Positions 35,450 through 46,950 of a stretch of 64,000 bases of DNA are shown here, piece by piece. Positions within the stretch are counted from its first letter, which is position 1; each line of letters opens with the position of its first letter. This stretch comes from Meconema thalassinum (Eukaryota; Arthropoda; Insecta; Orthoptera; Tettigoniidae): positions 225,888,467-225,952,466 of the forward strand of contig OX336388.2 of NCBI GenBank assembly GCA_946902985.2, read 5' to 3'. The notes beneath the pieces are model-generated. The model ran no database searches. It had not been told where the DNA came from and worked only from the letters and a program-made list of their open reading frames with translations. A program made the position numbers and the translations under genes.

Positions 35450-36640
35450 AGAATGAGTTTTTGAATGGTACGGACTCCGATTTGAAGAAAGAATTCATGA
35501 TGAAAATTAATAAATGTGAAACAAAAAATGGATACAGCCGAAATAAAAGGACGTCAAATTAGCAGGTCAAAAGCTGAAGGAAGTAGGAGACTTCTGTTAC
35601 TTAGGAAGTAAAATAACCAGTGATGGACGAAGCAAAGAGGATATAAAAAGTAGGTTAGCACAGGTAAGGAGAGCATTTCTACAGAAAAAGAATCTGTCGA
35701 CATCAGTGAAGGTCCAGAATGGTTGTTCACAGACCATGCAAAGATTCGAAGAATCAAGAAGTTTAAATACCAGGGTGAAGTAATCCAAGAGAACAAGAAG
35801 CGACCAATATCCGCATCCTGAAATTAGAGCGAGCGTTCCAACGGACTAAAAACATTTACAATAAGAAGATGCTGAGCATAGGAGCCAAACTAAGGCACTA
35901 CAGCACTGTCGTCAAACCAGAAGGTTTATAGACCCTGTGTATGAATCGGACAGGACAAGTCAATCAGCTACTTAAAAGAGAACGCAGACTACTACAGAAG
36001 ATCTTGGCCAACAGATGGGTTGACGGACAGGTTCGACTGGTATCAAATAAAGAAGTATACTGAAAGATGGAACCGATAACAACAACAATTAGAAAACGAA
36101 GATTGCTGTTTCATGGACACATCTTCCGTATGAATAATAACCGGCTCACAAAGAAATTCTGGAATTTTCTTAAACCGAAGATCTCCAAGTTGAAATGGTT
36201 CCAAGAGTGTGAGAAAGATATGAGACAGGTGGGAATTACGGAGGATAAAATCAAAGACAGGAATAGTTTCAGAAGGATGGTGAAAAGCTACCAGGGTTTT
36301 ATGGTGGAGGTAGAACCCAGAAGACGAAGAGGCCCTTTGACAGAGGAGCGGAAGGACAAGCTGATAGATGGGCTCAAGAGATACTGGCAAGATGTCAAAG
36401 CCGGCAAACGAACAAGACGCAGACACTGAAATGAGAGTGGTAGTTAACACGCAGTCCAAAGAGGGTCAAGTCGACGGCTAAATAAAATAGATTTTTCTGG
36501 ATCGTGGTGCTTTATGGAAGTGAAACATGGACTGTCGGCGCAGCAGAAAAGAGGAGAATTGACGCGTTTGAAATGTGGTGTTACAGGAGAATGATGAAGA
36601 TCAGATGGGTACATAGAGTAACGCTCCAGACAAAGGCTTT
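35450..36640 (+). mobile_element. LINE C fragment 3, interrupted
   Basis: 35580-35703 encodes the VGDFCYLGSKITSDGRSKED segment and 36489-36640 the YGSETWTVGAAEKRRIDAFE and WCYRRMMKIRWVHRV segment of LINE C. Between them lies LINE D (35704-36484), and about 40 bp of LINE C are lost at the junction. Confidence 0.75.
35704..36484 (+). mobile_element. LINE D fragment (ORF2 C-terminus)
   Basis: The frame 36067-36429 reads RKRRLLFHGHIFRMNNNRLT and FWNFLKPKISKLKWFQECEK, a pattern of LINE ORF2 tails. Upstream, broken frames include FKYQGEVIQENK and VNQLLKRERRLLQKILANRW. It has several stops. Its RKRRL...NNRLTK motif resembles LINE E and the fragment at 27336-27725. Confidence 0.7.
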
Positions 36641-36886
36641 CAAAAATGACTTCGTAATACCTAAGTTCATATTCGGATGTCAAGTTCCTCTTCTGTAGAA
36701 ATACTTTCCTTGCCTGAGTCAACCTACTTTCTGTATCTTCTTTGCTTCGTCCATCACTGGTTACTTTTCTTCCTAATTAACAATTTGACGTCCATAGAGG
36801 ATTTCTGATTTCATTCGGCTGCATTCCAATTTTATTGTTTTACATTTTATTGATTTTCATCGTGAATTCTTTCCTCAAGAATGTCG
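36641..36886 (-). mobile_element. LINE C fragment in inverted orientation
   Basis: Immediately after the plus-strand copy, the sequence reverses and reads back through the upstream LINE C coding segment (AFVWSV-equivalent to KEFTMKINK). This makes a fold-back with the copy on the left. Confidence 0.75.
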
Positions 36887-36936
36887 AATGACCTCCCTAA
36901 TTTGTGAGGCAAATTTTCCGCCCTGCTATCACTGGG

Positions 36937-37255
36937 TTGGTTTGTTCGTCAGTTTAGGGTCTGCGACAACGCGGTCATGTAGCCCCGTGTACTTTGTGTG
37001 TGTGTAGAATCTGTCTGATAACCGGTGTTAATTATGATGGCTGTATTAGTGTGTGTTATCTGTAATTCAGGTAAGGACTGCAGACGATCAATTTCAAGTA
37101 GTTCCTACTCTTGCTACCAAATGCTACCGTCAACGACACTTAGCTGAGAACTTGGCTCCTAGATGCCACCGCAACCGGCACGTGGTGGCGAACATTGAGA
37201 CTTAATAATAGCGTTAATGAACTCTCACCCACAAATTTAGCTTCACACAATTAGG
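36937..37255 (-). mobile_element. SINE 3 copy, 5'-truncated
   Basis: The reverse 3' tail (GGTTGGTTTGTTC) is followed by CATGTAGCCCCGTGTACTTT, CTGATAACCGGTGTTAATTA and the central region. The tRNA-like head is absent. Confidence 0.8.
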
Positions 37256-37744
37256 GGGGTGGTACACCTTTCAGGGTCAAAAAAATATTTTTAATGAATT
37301 ATTTGAATGACTAATCATTTAACTTTCATTTAGTGAAAACAAAATGAAAATATCTTCAATAATTCCAGAATGTTAGTTGCTGTCGCTTAAGTTGTCTCAC
37401 CTTTAGGTAGGCTAAGTTTCCCGATAACTTTATTTACACACGTCGTTTACTTGTTAACTCAAATACCATTCAAGATATCTCAATGAAATGTTGCATGGTT
37501 GTGTATTGTACTAACATGAACAACATACACCAAAATAACTTTATGTTCGGCGATGTCGAAATGTAAGTATTATATGTCAGAAAACTGTATCATAATGAGG
37601 GTCATTATAGTACTATTCTTCATTATGAAACAGTTTCTCCAGCCAATCAAACCTCATTCATTGACCAATTAGGTAAGGATAGCTTCGCGCATGCGCTCAA
37701 AATTCAACATGTTGGACATGAATTACATGGTCTGAAAGTTCAAA

Positions 37745-38047
37745 TTGGATATAGAATCAACCATTGTAGTTACAATCCCAAACACAAAGACAAAATCAGC
37801 ACGAACCTTTACGGTAACAAGGAAATACTATGACATTTGCAAGAAATTTATGAATCTACGTCCAGACGTTAGCAACACAGCATCTTTCTATATAAATTAC
37901 CGACATGGAAAGTGCACCGTCTCATATGTTCGCGTAAATAAACTGGAGAATATGAGACAAGAAATAGCACTGTACCTTAATATCCCCAACACCAATTTCT
38001 ACACAGCGCATTGCTTTCAAACAACTTCGGTGACTGATCGGCACTAG
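37745..38047 (+). pseudogene. Crypton-type tyrosine recombinase fragment
   Basis: The 100-residue frame reads VTIPNTKTKSARTFTVTRKY, MNLRPDVSNTASFYINYRHG, KCTVSYVRVNKLENMRQEIA, LYLNIPNTNFYTAHCFQTTS. This follows the C-terminal catalytic half of Crypton transposases and their domesticated relatives (pattern PxTKTxxxRxF, FFxNYxxGKC, GINKxGxxPKEIAxxLxLP, YTGHCFRRTSAT). The His of the H-x-x-R motif is kept, but Arg is replaced by Gln, and the frame ends before the catalytic Tyr region. It also lacks the N-terminal half. I infer a dead fragment. Recognition rests on motif memory and needs a profile search. Confidence 0.68.
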
Positions 38048-38204
38048 ACAGCATGCAGGCTGTAAACAATAGCAAAGCCAAGCAAAGTAAATGGTCTTTG
38101 CTTTCGAAATTACTGAAGTTACTGAATCCCACAGATATTTATGAATATTAATTTTAAAACATATAATAAAGTTATAATTATCGTCGAACATAAACAGTCG
38201 TATG

Positions 38205-38330
38205 CAACTCGCCTATAATGGTAATTAAGACACACGCATGGAAATTATAAAACTCGCTACGCTCGTTTTATAAACATACTCGTGTCTTAATTATTGCCAT
38301 TATAGGCTCGTTGCATAATATACCTCCTCC
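38205..38330. repeat. 125-bp palindromic fold-back element
   Basis: TATGCAACTCGCCTATAATG and TAATTAAGACAC on the left are mirrored on the right, with an inner palindrome ATAAAACTCG...CGTTTTAT. It could form a long hairpin. Confidence 0.85.
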
Positions 38331-38835
38331 AGGGGCTCGAGGGGTCAGCCTTCTTTTTCTTTTCATGTTATCTCCTGCCTTCTGCTCAAGGCCCTGAAGG
38401 AGGTAGGGTGTCTGTAGCCTCACCACTTTTGGTGCACACTAGATAATGCTACACCTTCAGGGGCTCACGGCTGGCGAGTTCGGGAGTTGGCGACCCCAAG
38501 GGATTCCTGAGCTGGGTCCGTTTTCTCATTTTGTCTCTTACCTTTGGGACGAACCCTCTTCTCTTTCACTTTCCTATCTGCCTTTCATGGCTCTCCTTCC
38601 TTCCAAGTCCCTCAATCCGCATTCTTCGAGGGTTGAGGGCATTTCTTTCCTCCTGTCCTTTATTTGCCTTATTCTTCTTTAGTTTTCTGTTTCTTCTTCT
38701 AGTATGTAGGTTAGTAGTTAGTTTTAGTTATAGTTTACATTTCATTATCATCTTCACGATCACCCAAACCATCAGGGGCCGATAACCTAGATGTTAGGCC
38801 CCTTAAAACAAAAATTATCATCATCATCATCATCT
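38331..38835 (+). mobile_element. LINE I 3' end, copy 2
   Basis: Matches 34960-35440, ending in the same GGGGCC/GGCCCC stem-loop and ATC repeats. It is 5'-truncated and noncoding. Confidence 0.75.
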
Positions 38836-39103
38836 TCATCATAATATACTATTGTGTATCAAGAATACTTCCCATTTAAGAGAATATTTTTTTACCCAAC
38901 AAAAGTAAAAAATATACATTTAGAGTAAGAACATAAAAAAATATTTCCTGAATATTTGTATCAAATATATTGGTGTATGTTGTAGCCGGGAATGTTACCA
39001 AAAACTCAATAGAACATTCATATAAATATTTGAAATTGTGGGGTACTTATCATGTAAATGCTGTCCAACTGTTCAAAAAACAGCTGAACTTTTGGTGGTA
39101 TTT

Positions 39104-42100
39104 ATTTATTTAATCGTATGGTGAATTACATAAAAACAAATCACAAATCCAAGTTCAAGTTTTGGAGCCATTCCACAGTACATTCTCGAAGATGAAACAG
39201 ATCACTAGGGCTCCCGGAGTAGGCGTGTAGAGGGCAGCGCTGGATGATATGGTCCATGGTCTGTTCCTCCTCATTGCGTTGACACAATGGGGAATCTATC
39301 CAACCCCACTTATGGCATAGGTAATTGCAACGGCCGTGCCTGGTTATCAGTCTATTGAGGCGACACCATAATTTTCTAGGAAGGTCAAATCCTTGTATTT
39401 TCACCGTTGGGTTGATCTCCTGGGCACTAGTTCCAGACGTTGAGTTTGACCATTCGTCCTGCCAGCATTGGTTTAGGTTGAATCGATTTGCCAGAAGTTG
39501 GTCGGCCAATAAACTGGTTGGTCTCCTTGAATGAAGTCGCTTCGGTGGTGGGTGGCAGAATTCCTGATGTATTGGTAATGAGGGAGAAGCATAGATCTTC
39601 TTTGCTTCTCTGATCAGAGCTTCCTTCCTCCTCAAGTAAGGTGGTGGAATGTGGCTGAGTACTGGTAGCCAGTGGCGAGGGGTTGATTTTATGGTGCCGG
39701 TTATGCAACGCATAGTGTCATTCAGCTTGGTATCCACTTTATGCACATGTGCACTTTCCAACCATACTGGAGCACAGTATTCCGCTGCAGAATAGACCAG
39801 ACTGATACCCGTTAATCTTAAGCAGTCCGCCGTGGCTCCCCATGAACTACCGCAAAGCTTGTGCAGGATGTTATTTCTGGTGGAAATTTTGTGAGAGAGC
39901 TTGGTGAGGTGTTCTTTGTAGCTCAGAGTTCGGTCCAGCGTGACACCTAGGTATTTCGGGAATGGGTTGTATTTCAGTTTTTCACCACGAAATACAACAT
40001 TTGGCTTGTAGTTTGCTAGTCGGTTGGCAAGATGGAAGCATGAAACCTCTGTCTTAGACATACTTGGGATCAGTCGCCAGGACTTGAAGAACGTTGACAT
40101 TTTCTCCAGATCGGTTGTAAGAGTGCCTTCTGCATCTTCAAAAGTTCTGCTTTGAGCTACCAGTGCAATGTCATCTGCGTAAGTAAACTTAGTAACTGTT
40201 GTTGGTGGCAGTCATGAATGTACAGATTGAATATAACTGGGGCCAAAACTGATCCTTGGGGTAGACCATTATTTAGTTTCTTTTTGCGACTTTTAGCATC
40301 ATCTAGAAATACTACGAACTCTCTTTCTCAAAGCATGTTAGAGATAAGATTTGCAATTTCCAAACAGGGGATAGCTTCCAGCACTTTGAGGATCAGTCCA
40401 TGTCGCCAGACAGTATCATATGCGCTAGTCAGGTCGATAAAGACAGCTGTTGATTTTAGCTTCTTTTGTAACCCTGCTTCAATGTGAGTGGTGAGGGCCA
40501 AGACTTGATCAGTACAGTTTCGGTTTTTCCTGAATCCAGCTTGTTCTGGTGGGGTTACAGCTTCAATGAGTGGTGCTATCCTGGCAAGAAGGACTCGTTC
40601 TAAAAGTTTATAAATGCAGCTAAGAAGTGCTATTGGACGGTAGTTTTCAGGTCTCTGCTCCGACATGCCAGGTTTAAGAAGGGCGATCACCTTTGACCGT
40701 TTAAACTGCTTTGGTAGGTTGTTAGTCTGAAGGATGAAAGTAAAAAGTGAAGTAAGCCAGCTGATGCTATGTGGACCCATGTTTCGCAGGAATTCATTAT
40801 AGATGCCATCTGGACCAGCAGCTTTACCAGTTTTCAACATCTTGATAGCGGTTTCAACTTCCTGAACAGAAAATGGCCTAGTCAGTTTCTCATTCTTCTG
40901 AGTTCTACGTTTGAGTTCGGTGAGCTTTTGTTTCACTGTTTTCGAGTGACACTTATCTCTTTTGGATCGTGTAATGTCCACCATTCTATTTGCAATGGCA
41001 TCTGGGCTCAAGTTAGTATACTGCTTTTTGGAGACATGTTTTCCAGTAAGACGATTTAAGACTCTCCAAGCCTTTCTGCTCGATTTCGCGAAGTCCATGT
41101 TTTTCACTGTTTCTTCCCACTTTTGTTTCCTATTCTTCTCTAGTGATTGTAGAAGCTTCGAACCAACTTCATGATTGCCTGCTGTTAGATATTCTTCGTA
41201 TAGCACCTCGCTTTCAGGGTTCCAGCCTGGCACATAGTCTTTTCTGAAACCTCTAGGGTTGTTTAATTTAGCAGCTGAAATTACTAGGTTAACGAAGTCA
41301 TCATAGTTATTGGCAATTGGCTCTAGTTTTGAATCAAATAGCTTCCGATCAAGATCTTCAGAGAATTTGTCCCAATTTGCACGGTTGAAATTCCACCTGG
41401 GTAGAGGTACTGAGTTCACCAGGGGTATCTTCGTGCCAGTTTCCAGAAGAACTGGTCGGTGTTGGCTGTTTGGGAAGTTAGACGGTATTTCACGTGCAGT
41501 GTTAAGAGGCTGATCAAGACAATCCTTGGACACAAATATTAGATCGGGATTGTAGTCTCTTCCCCAACGAGCAGAATGGAAGGAGCCTTTGTCTTTCGCG
41601 TCAAAAACTAGATGCAGATCGGATATTTCTGCCCATTGAGTTAGTACCTCGCCATCATCGTCTACTGTGTCATACCACCAGTTTGTGTGGTGGCTATTAA
41701 AATCACCAGTATAGATGCAGGGATGGTTGAAGGTGGGCAAAACTTTCGAAGTCCATCTGATGCAAGGAGGCTTGTACACATTAATGACGATTAGGTCATT
41801 AATTTTTACTACTATAGAGAAGATAAGATCTTTGTCACTCGATTCAACAACTTGTACTCCAGTCAGGCCAGATTTGGCGTAAGTGGCAATTCCATACTTT
41901 TGGTGATGGATGGCTTCAACTAATGTATAGCCCGATATTTGTCCTCTTCTAGCAAGGTCCTGTTCATCTTTTGTGTGTGTCTCCTGAATGTTGACTATAT
42001 CAATGTTGAGGCTATTAAGCTGTTTGTGGAGGTAGTCACACTTGGCAGAACTTATGCCTTCAATATTTAGTTGGAGAATGCGGACGGAAGGTCCAATGTC

Positions 42101-42253
42101 TATGGCTTGGTGGTTCTGAAAAGAACCGTTATAACGAAGAGTTGGAGACATTGTAATTTGTTCAGTTTCATCGTATATCGTTGTTGCTCGCTTAGCACCA
42201 CCCAGGGGACACGTGCAGGGCAATTTATAGGTAACTCCTGTGGACGTGAGCAA
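39104..42253 (-). pseudogene. Jockey-like LINE B ORF2: endonuclease, RT, C-terminal tail
   Basis: Reading leftward from 42253: APE endonuclease motifs LQLNIEGISS, YGIATYAKSGL, NVYKPP, YTGDFNSHHTNWWY, NPDLIFVSKD and SQHRPV. Then the RT: GPDGIYNEFLR, ENYRPIALLSCIYKLLERVL, EQAGFRKNRNCTDQVLAL and VFIDLTSAYDTVWR. TGA at 40330-40328 interrupts. The frame continues with GLPQGSVLAPVIFNLYIHD, and a one-base shift near 40215 is needed to reach TYADDIALVAQ. The rest (40100-39141) holds YLGVTLDRTLSYKEHL and the cysteine/histidine tail CHKWGWIDSPLCQRNEEEQT followed by MDHIIQRCPL. The T-rich 3' end is at about 39104-39118. The first 50 residues do not look like LINE protein and no ORF1 is found, so the copy is probably 5'-truncated. 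A second, shorter copy lies at 48343-48985. Confidence 0.9.
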
Positions 42254-42379
42254 ATTATAAAATGTGTTTTGTGCATAATAATTATTGAACTGTGTTTAAT
42301 AATCCGGCAAAGTTTTCGTTCTTTGCAACATGTAGTTTATGAGTTTTTTTTAACTAGTAGAAATTGTCATGCGAAAGGT

Positions 42380-42535
42380 GAAACTCTACCTACAAATTTA
42401 GCTCAATACAATGTATTGTAGAGAGTGGATAGATCTTTTACAAGCCATAAATCTATGACATGGGTCAGCCGGCTTTACTTTCCCTCCGAAGGAAGGCATT
42501 CTGTGGAATTTTTAACACTCTTTGATGTCTTTCAA
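42380..42535 (-). mobile_element. SINE 3 fragment
   Basis: Contains the reverse of the SINE 3 middle: CCATAAATCTATGACATGGG, GGCTTTACTTTCCCTCCGAA and AATTTTTAACACTC. Confidence 0.7.
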
Positions 42536-42598
42536 ATCTTCTGGTGTGTCGAATGACCTCCCTGATTTGTGAGGTGAATTTTCCACCACGCTATCACT

Positions 42599-42676
42599 GC
42601 GCGGCATCTTCTAAAACGTAAAATAATTAAGTAAGTTGCAACCAGTTCGCACACGTTTACAACTGTTTGAAGAACA
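42599..42676. repeat. Rearranged piece of the 42825-43633 element
   Basis: 42599-42640 matches 43131-43172 directly. The adjoining 42641-42676 matches the reverse complement of 43096-43130 with one mismatch. The two segments are neighbours in the intact element, so this copy has one arm flipped. Confidence 0.7.
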
Positions 42677-42682
42677 ATATGC

Positions 42683-44011
42683 GGCTTCGGTGGCGTAGTT
42701 GGTAGCATGCTGAGCTTCTATGCCCAAGATCGTGGGTCCAAACCCGGCCAAATTCGACGGATTATTTTAAGAGCGTTAAAAATTCCTCAGTATACATTCC
42801 TTCGGAGGGGAAGTAAAGCCGGCGCACAGTGGGTCAAAATCGAAATCTAGGGGGACAAAATTATTTTTACGTTTTAATCATGAATTTAGAGTGAAAACAA
42901 CTTACATAATTTGTGTACCTCATAATAAACATCAGTTAAGACCTTTTTTAAGCTACGTCTACACATGCAAGAAATTGTCTATGACTAGGAGTTGGATAGA
43001 GCATTCAGTTATCTATTCAGAACAATTTCTTACCCCTAATTTACTTTTAACAGAGTCACAAAATTCCACTTTTGACATAATCGTTGAACCCAGTGCTTCA
43101 AACAGTTGTAAACGTGTGAGAACTGGTTGGGCGGCATCTTCTAAAACGTAAAATAACTAAATAAGTTGCAAAAGATGCAAAAAATCTTATAACAGGCGTT
43201 AACTACAAGACTTTATCTACATTTTAACATTAAGTAGAAAGTGACGCAGAGTGACGCGACATACTAAAAATCTAAGTGAAAATATAATTTTAAAAATAAT
43301 AGTTAAATATTATATAATGCAAATATAGCTAAAATTGCGTAACAATTACACCCATTAATAACTGAAACACGTTACAAAGATCATACCTTCAGCTGCATAT
43401 TCCATCTTAAAGCATCACACTAACCACAAAGACAACCAAACCACAGCCACTTACATTTACCCTCCAATTCAGACTGCTCGAACAGTGGTGACAGATTTAC
43501 ACTAAGATGCGTTTATATCCCAGAATAGTGAGCGGCAATTATATGAGAATGCCGTAGAAGTAGTAAATTTTGATTTTTTAATTATGAAAATAAATAATAT
43601 TGTCCTCCTAGATTTCGATTTTGACCCACTGTGCGGTGGTCTCATATCATAGATTTATATCTTGAAAAAGAACCTTCCACTAACTACACTTGCGTGAAGT
43701 CAAAATTTTTAGGTTAGAATTGATAACGCTCTATTAGTTCCAACGTTCGCCGCCAGGTGCTGACTACGATGCCATCTAGTAGCCAAGTCCACAAGCTAAG
43801 TATCGTGGACGGTAGCATTTGGTAGCAAAAGTAGGAACTACTTGAAATAATCGTTTGCAGTCCTTACTAGAATTAAAAAAGATAACACATAGACTACTAA
43901 TACAGCCGTCACAATTAACACCGGTTATCAGACAGATTCTACACACATCCAAAGTACACGGGGCTACATGACCACGTTGTCACAGTCGCTAGACTAAAGA
44001 ACCAACCAACC
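42683..44011 (+). mobile_element. SINE 3 copy split by a DNA element
   Basis: 42683-42824 is the head (A box GGCGTAGTTGG, B-box-like GGGTCCAAACCC) and 43634-44011 is the rest, ending in AACCAACCAACC. Removing 42825-43633 restores a continuous SINE 3 order. Confidence 0.85.
42825..43633. mobile_element. 809-bp non-autonomous DNA transposon
   Basis: Terminal inverted repeats start CACAGTGGGTCAAAATCGAA on both ends and extend about 45 bp with few mismatches. The flanking bases allow only a 2-bp TSD (CG) or a slightly longer TIR, so the superfamily is open. The interior is AT-rich; a frame at 42891-43151 shows no known domain. Confidence 0.85.
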
Positions 44012-44515
44012 TTAAAAACAAGCAGAATCTTTTGCCATATGCGGTGCGGTGGGATTCCACACGAACATAGTCCATAATCTCTTCATTGTTACAAATGGAA
44101 CACTTGGTTCACTACTGAAGTGAGGAATTCGATCAGGCCATTTCTCAGCTATTCATAGCATTTGTTTGGCGATAAAGATAGGTTGAACTGGGAGATGAAG
44201 ACCTGGTAATAGTAGAACGCATTAAGGTGCTCTGCGCCATCAATCAGGCCTCAGGACTAACACCCTAATGAACACTCTTTGATTCTGTGGGTGGACTCTC
44301 CACAATTATATTCACATTACTGCCCCATAGACTCTAATCAATTCTACTTGAGGCCTCTCTTTTGATGTATTATAGGAGGCTCAACTCTTGTCTGTATCGA
44401 GGTGTGGTTCAACGCGGGTCAAACTGCTGTCTGTCTGTTTCCACTGTGGCATTCCATTGCTCTCTATTCAAGCTATCTGCTATATACAGTACTGTATACC
44501 ATTATAACCTCCAGC
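44012..44515. other. No gene recognised
   Basis: No repeat match and no convincing frame. Confidence 0.5.
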
Positions 44516-45054
44516 AAAAATAAATATATAAATCAGTAAATAAATGAATTAATTAATAGATAAATAAATAATTAAACAATTAAGTAAATAAATAAATAAA
44601 TAATTAAATAAATAAATAAATAAATAAAATAATAAATGAATAATTAAATAAATATAAATAAATAAGTAAATAAATAAATATATAAATAAATAAATAAATA
44701 AATAAGTAAGTAAATAAATATATGAATAAATAAATGAATAAATAATTAAATAAATAATTAATTAACTAATTAAATCAATAATTAAATAAATACATAATTT
44801 AATAAATAAATAAATAAATAAACAAACCAACAAATAAAATACAATAAAATACATAAACAAATAACATGAAGGATGAATGAATAAGTAAATAAATAAACAA
44901 ACAAAGAAATAAGCAAACAAATAAAAATAAATAAACAATAAATAAACAAATACATTGAGATATGAATTAATAAATAAAATAAACAAAGAAATAAATGAAT
45001 GAATAAATTAATAAAGAATTACATAAATATATAAATTCATAAATAAATAAATAT
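44516..45054. repeat. (AAAT)n-type microsatellite
   Basis: Over 500 bp of interrupted AATA/TAAA units. Confidence 0.95.
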
Positions 45055-45250
45055 GGATTCATCCCGGCATTTGATTAGGAAAGATGAGGTGGGGATCGAA
45101 CCCACCTCTTCTCGGTTTTGCCTCACGAGGCTGAATGTACCCCGTTTCAGCCCTCAGACCAGAATTAATTTTCTTGCCAGAGCCAAAAATCGAACCCGCA
45201 CCTCACAATGAGGTGGACACCAGAAAAATTGAACGCGCACCTAAATTCAC
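45051..45250 (-). mobile_element. SINE remnants with B-box motifs
   Basis: On the minus strand GTGGGTTCGATCCCCACC leads into AATCAAATGCCGGGATG, and a second GCGGGTTCGATTTTTGGC lies upstream. Two degraded tRNA-like heads appear to be adjacent. Confidence 0.5.
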
Positions 45251-45711
45251 GAGACTGATGTCAAAGATGTCCTTAACCTGTAAAACGAATTAACATAACC
45301 CTTTCAGTAGATTTAGAATGGTTTGAATTGCAGCTGTTCAAGTGAATTCCCTATGTTAAGATAAATTACCTCTCGCAGATCACACATATATAATCCTGGT
45401 GGAAAGCCATAAATATTCAGCGTGAGCTAGAAGACAAAGTTTGGGGCCTAAGAGCAGATAAGACAGAAGGGTTGAGTGAACGATTGATGTGGGGCGGCCG
45501 TGGATAAAGTAGTGATGGATCACTGGTGCAGGCAGCTTCTTGTGACTGATGGCACTGAGCTACGGAGGATATTGGAGAAGAGGAACAAAGGCTTCATCCG
45601 ACACCACATAGATTCTCGGTTCTGCGGGATCAGAGATGAGGCATGGACTGAAGAGCGGTGGAAGATTTTCAGGGCTTAGAAGAAGAAATTTCAGGAGAAA
45701 TAACGTTGTAG
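45251..45711. other. No gene recognised
   Basis: No domain visible; the sequence runs into the (AAT)n array. Confidence 0.4.
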
Positions 45712-45712
45712 A

Positions 45713-45751
<39 letters not shown>

Positions 45752-45753
45752 CA
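45712..45753. repeat. (AAT)n microsatellite
   Basis: About 13 AAT units, directly before LINE E. It produces poly-Ile in one frame. Confidence 0.95.
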
Positions 45754-45756
45754 TCA

Positions 45757-46885
45757 TAGAACAGTCATTTACAGGAACAATATCCAAAGTGAAATTCATG
45801 GGCGAAATATCAGAGCCCTTCGAAATCAAGACTGGAGTCCGACAGGGGGATGGACTATCCCCAATCCTCTTCAATATGGTTCTGGAGAGGATAATTAGGG
45901 AATAGGAACCTCTTGTAAAGGGCATTCAAATCGGTATTAAAAAAGAGAACAGAACTAAAGTCAAATGTCTCGCTTTCGCGGATGATATTGTAATTGTCGC
46001 AGACAACAGATCGGAAGTGACTTACGCAGTGGAAAAGCTCCATGAGATTGCACAAAAGACCGGATTACATATATCTTACGACAAGATCAAATATATGGAG
46101 AGAAGACCAGAAAATAAATCCTTTTTAAACACCAAATACGGCAAAATCGTCCAAGTCTGCACTTTAAAATACCATGGTGAAATTATGCAGCCCTCGGGCC
46201 TTAATCGAATCGCCAATGAAGACAGAATCACTAAGCTCCAGAAGGCCTACAGGCTAACCTGAGCCCATTACAACAAGAAATGCATTTCGACAAATTACCA
46301 CATTATAAAACAGTTATTCTTCCGGAAGCAACATATGCGGCTGAAACAATAGTAATCGATGGTCGTTCCAAGATTAGGGAACTGGAAAAGCAGGAACGAA
46401 AAATTCTCCGGAAGATCTACGGAGCAATCAACAGAAACGGCATTTGGATGAAGAGACCTAGTACTGAACTCTATGAAAACACCATTACGATAACAGACGA
46501 AATTAGAAAACGCAGAGCCAAATTTTACACTCACATCCACAGGATAGCCAACTCCAGACTGCCCAAGATACTACTCGGTATCATAACACAGAGCAAATGC
46601 GGCACAGAATGGCTTAAAGAGGTACAAAGAGACGTACAAGTAATCAATATAGAAAATGTCGAAGACCGAACTGAGTGCCAGACGAAAATCGCGAATGTTA
46701 AGTTTGAACCAAGATCATTACGACAACCTGGAAACAAGTGGACGGATGAGAGGAAGAGGGAACATTCCGTGAGAATGAAGAGATTTTGGGAGGAGCGGAG
46801 GAGACACAGCTCCAAATGACATCATGTTATCAAGTTCAATCACTCTCCTGTAGGGGAATTTTCGCTTGAATAAATAATAATAATA
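45757..46885 (+). mobile_element. LINE E, 5'-truncated, broken ORF2
   Basis: The RT part reads TGVRQGDGLSPILFNMVLER, a TAG at 45903, then CLAFADDIVIVADNRSEV. Later come RITKLQKAYRLT, a stop at 46259-46261 and a frame change, then KTVILPEATYAAETIVIDGR, RKILRKIYGAINRNGIWMKR and RKRRAKFYTHIHRIANSRLP. The end is AATAAATAATAATAATA. The 5' truncation point lies next to an (AAT)n array and the 3' tail is also (AAT)n, consistent with target-primed insertion at such arrays. Confidence 0.82.
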
Positions 46886-46925
46886 CCAAAGAGTCGCAAT
46901 ATTCCTAGATGTTGACATTCGAATT

Positions 46926-46950
46926 CATTCGTAAGTGCTGATATTCGAAT
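46926..46950. repeat. Left copy of a 25-bp TSD around LINE F
   Basis: Matches 49400-49424 with one mismatch (core GTAAGTGCTGATATTCGAAT). It brackets 46951-49399. Confidence 0.8.

Noticed and set aside
42683..42760. Candidate functional tRNA (A and B boxes)
   Set aside because: It is the head of SINE 3 and recurs with the same body elsewhere; no mature tRNA end is present. The same applies to the other tRNA-like heads.
44762..44986. Hydrophobic 74-residue frame resembling membrane segments
   Set aside because: It is a translation of the AAAT microsatellite.
45636..45905. Frame with a long poly-isoleucine run
   Set aside because: The run is the (AAT)n microsatellite; only the part after about 45757 is real LINE coding sequence.
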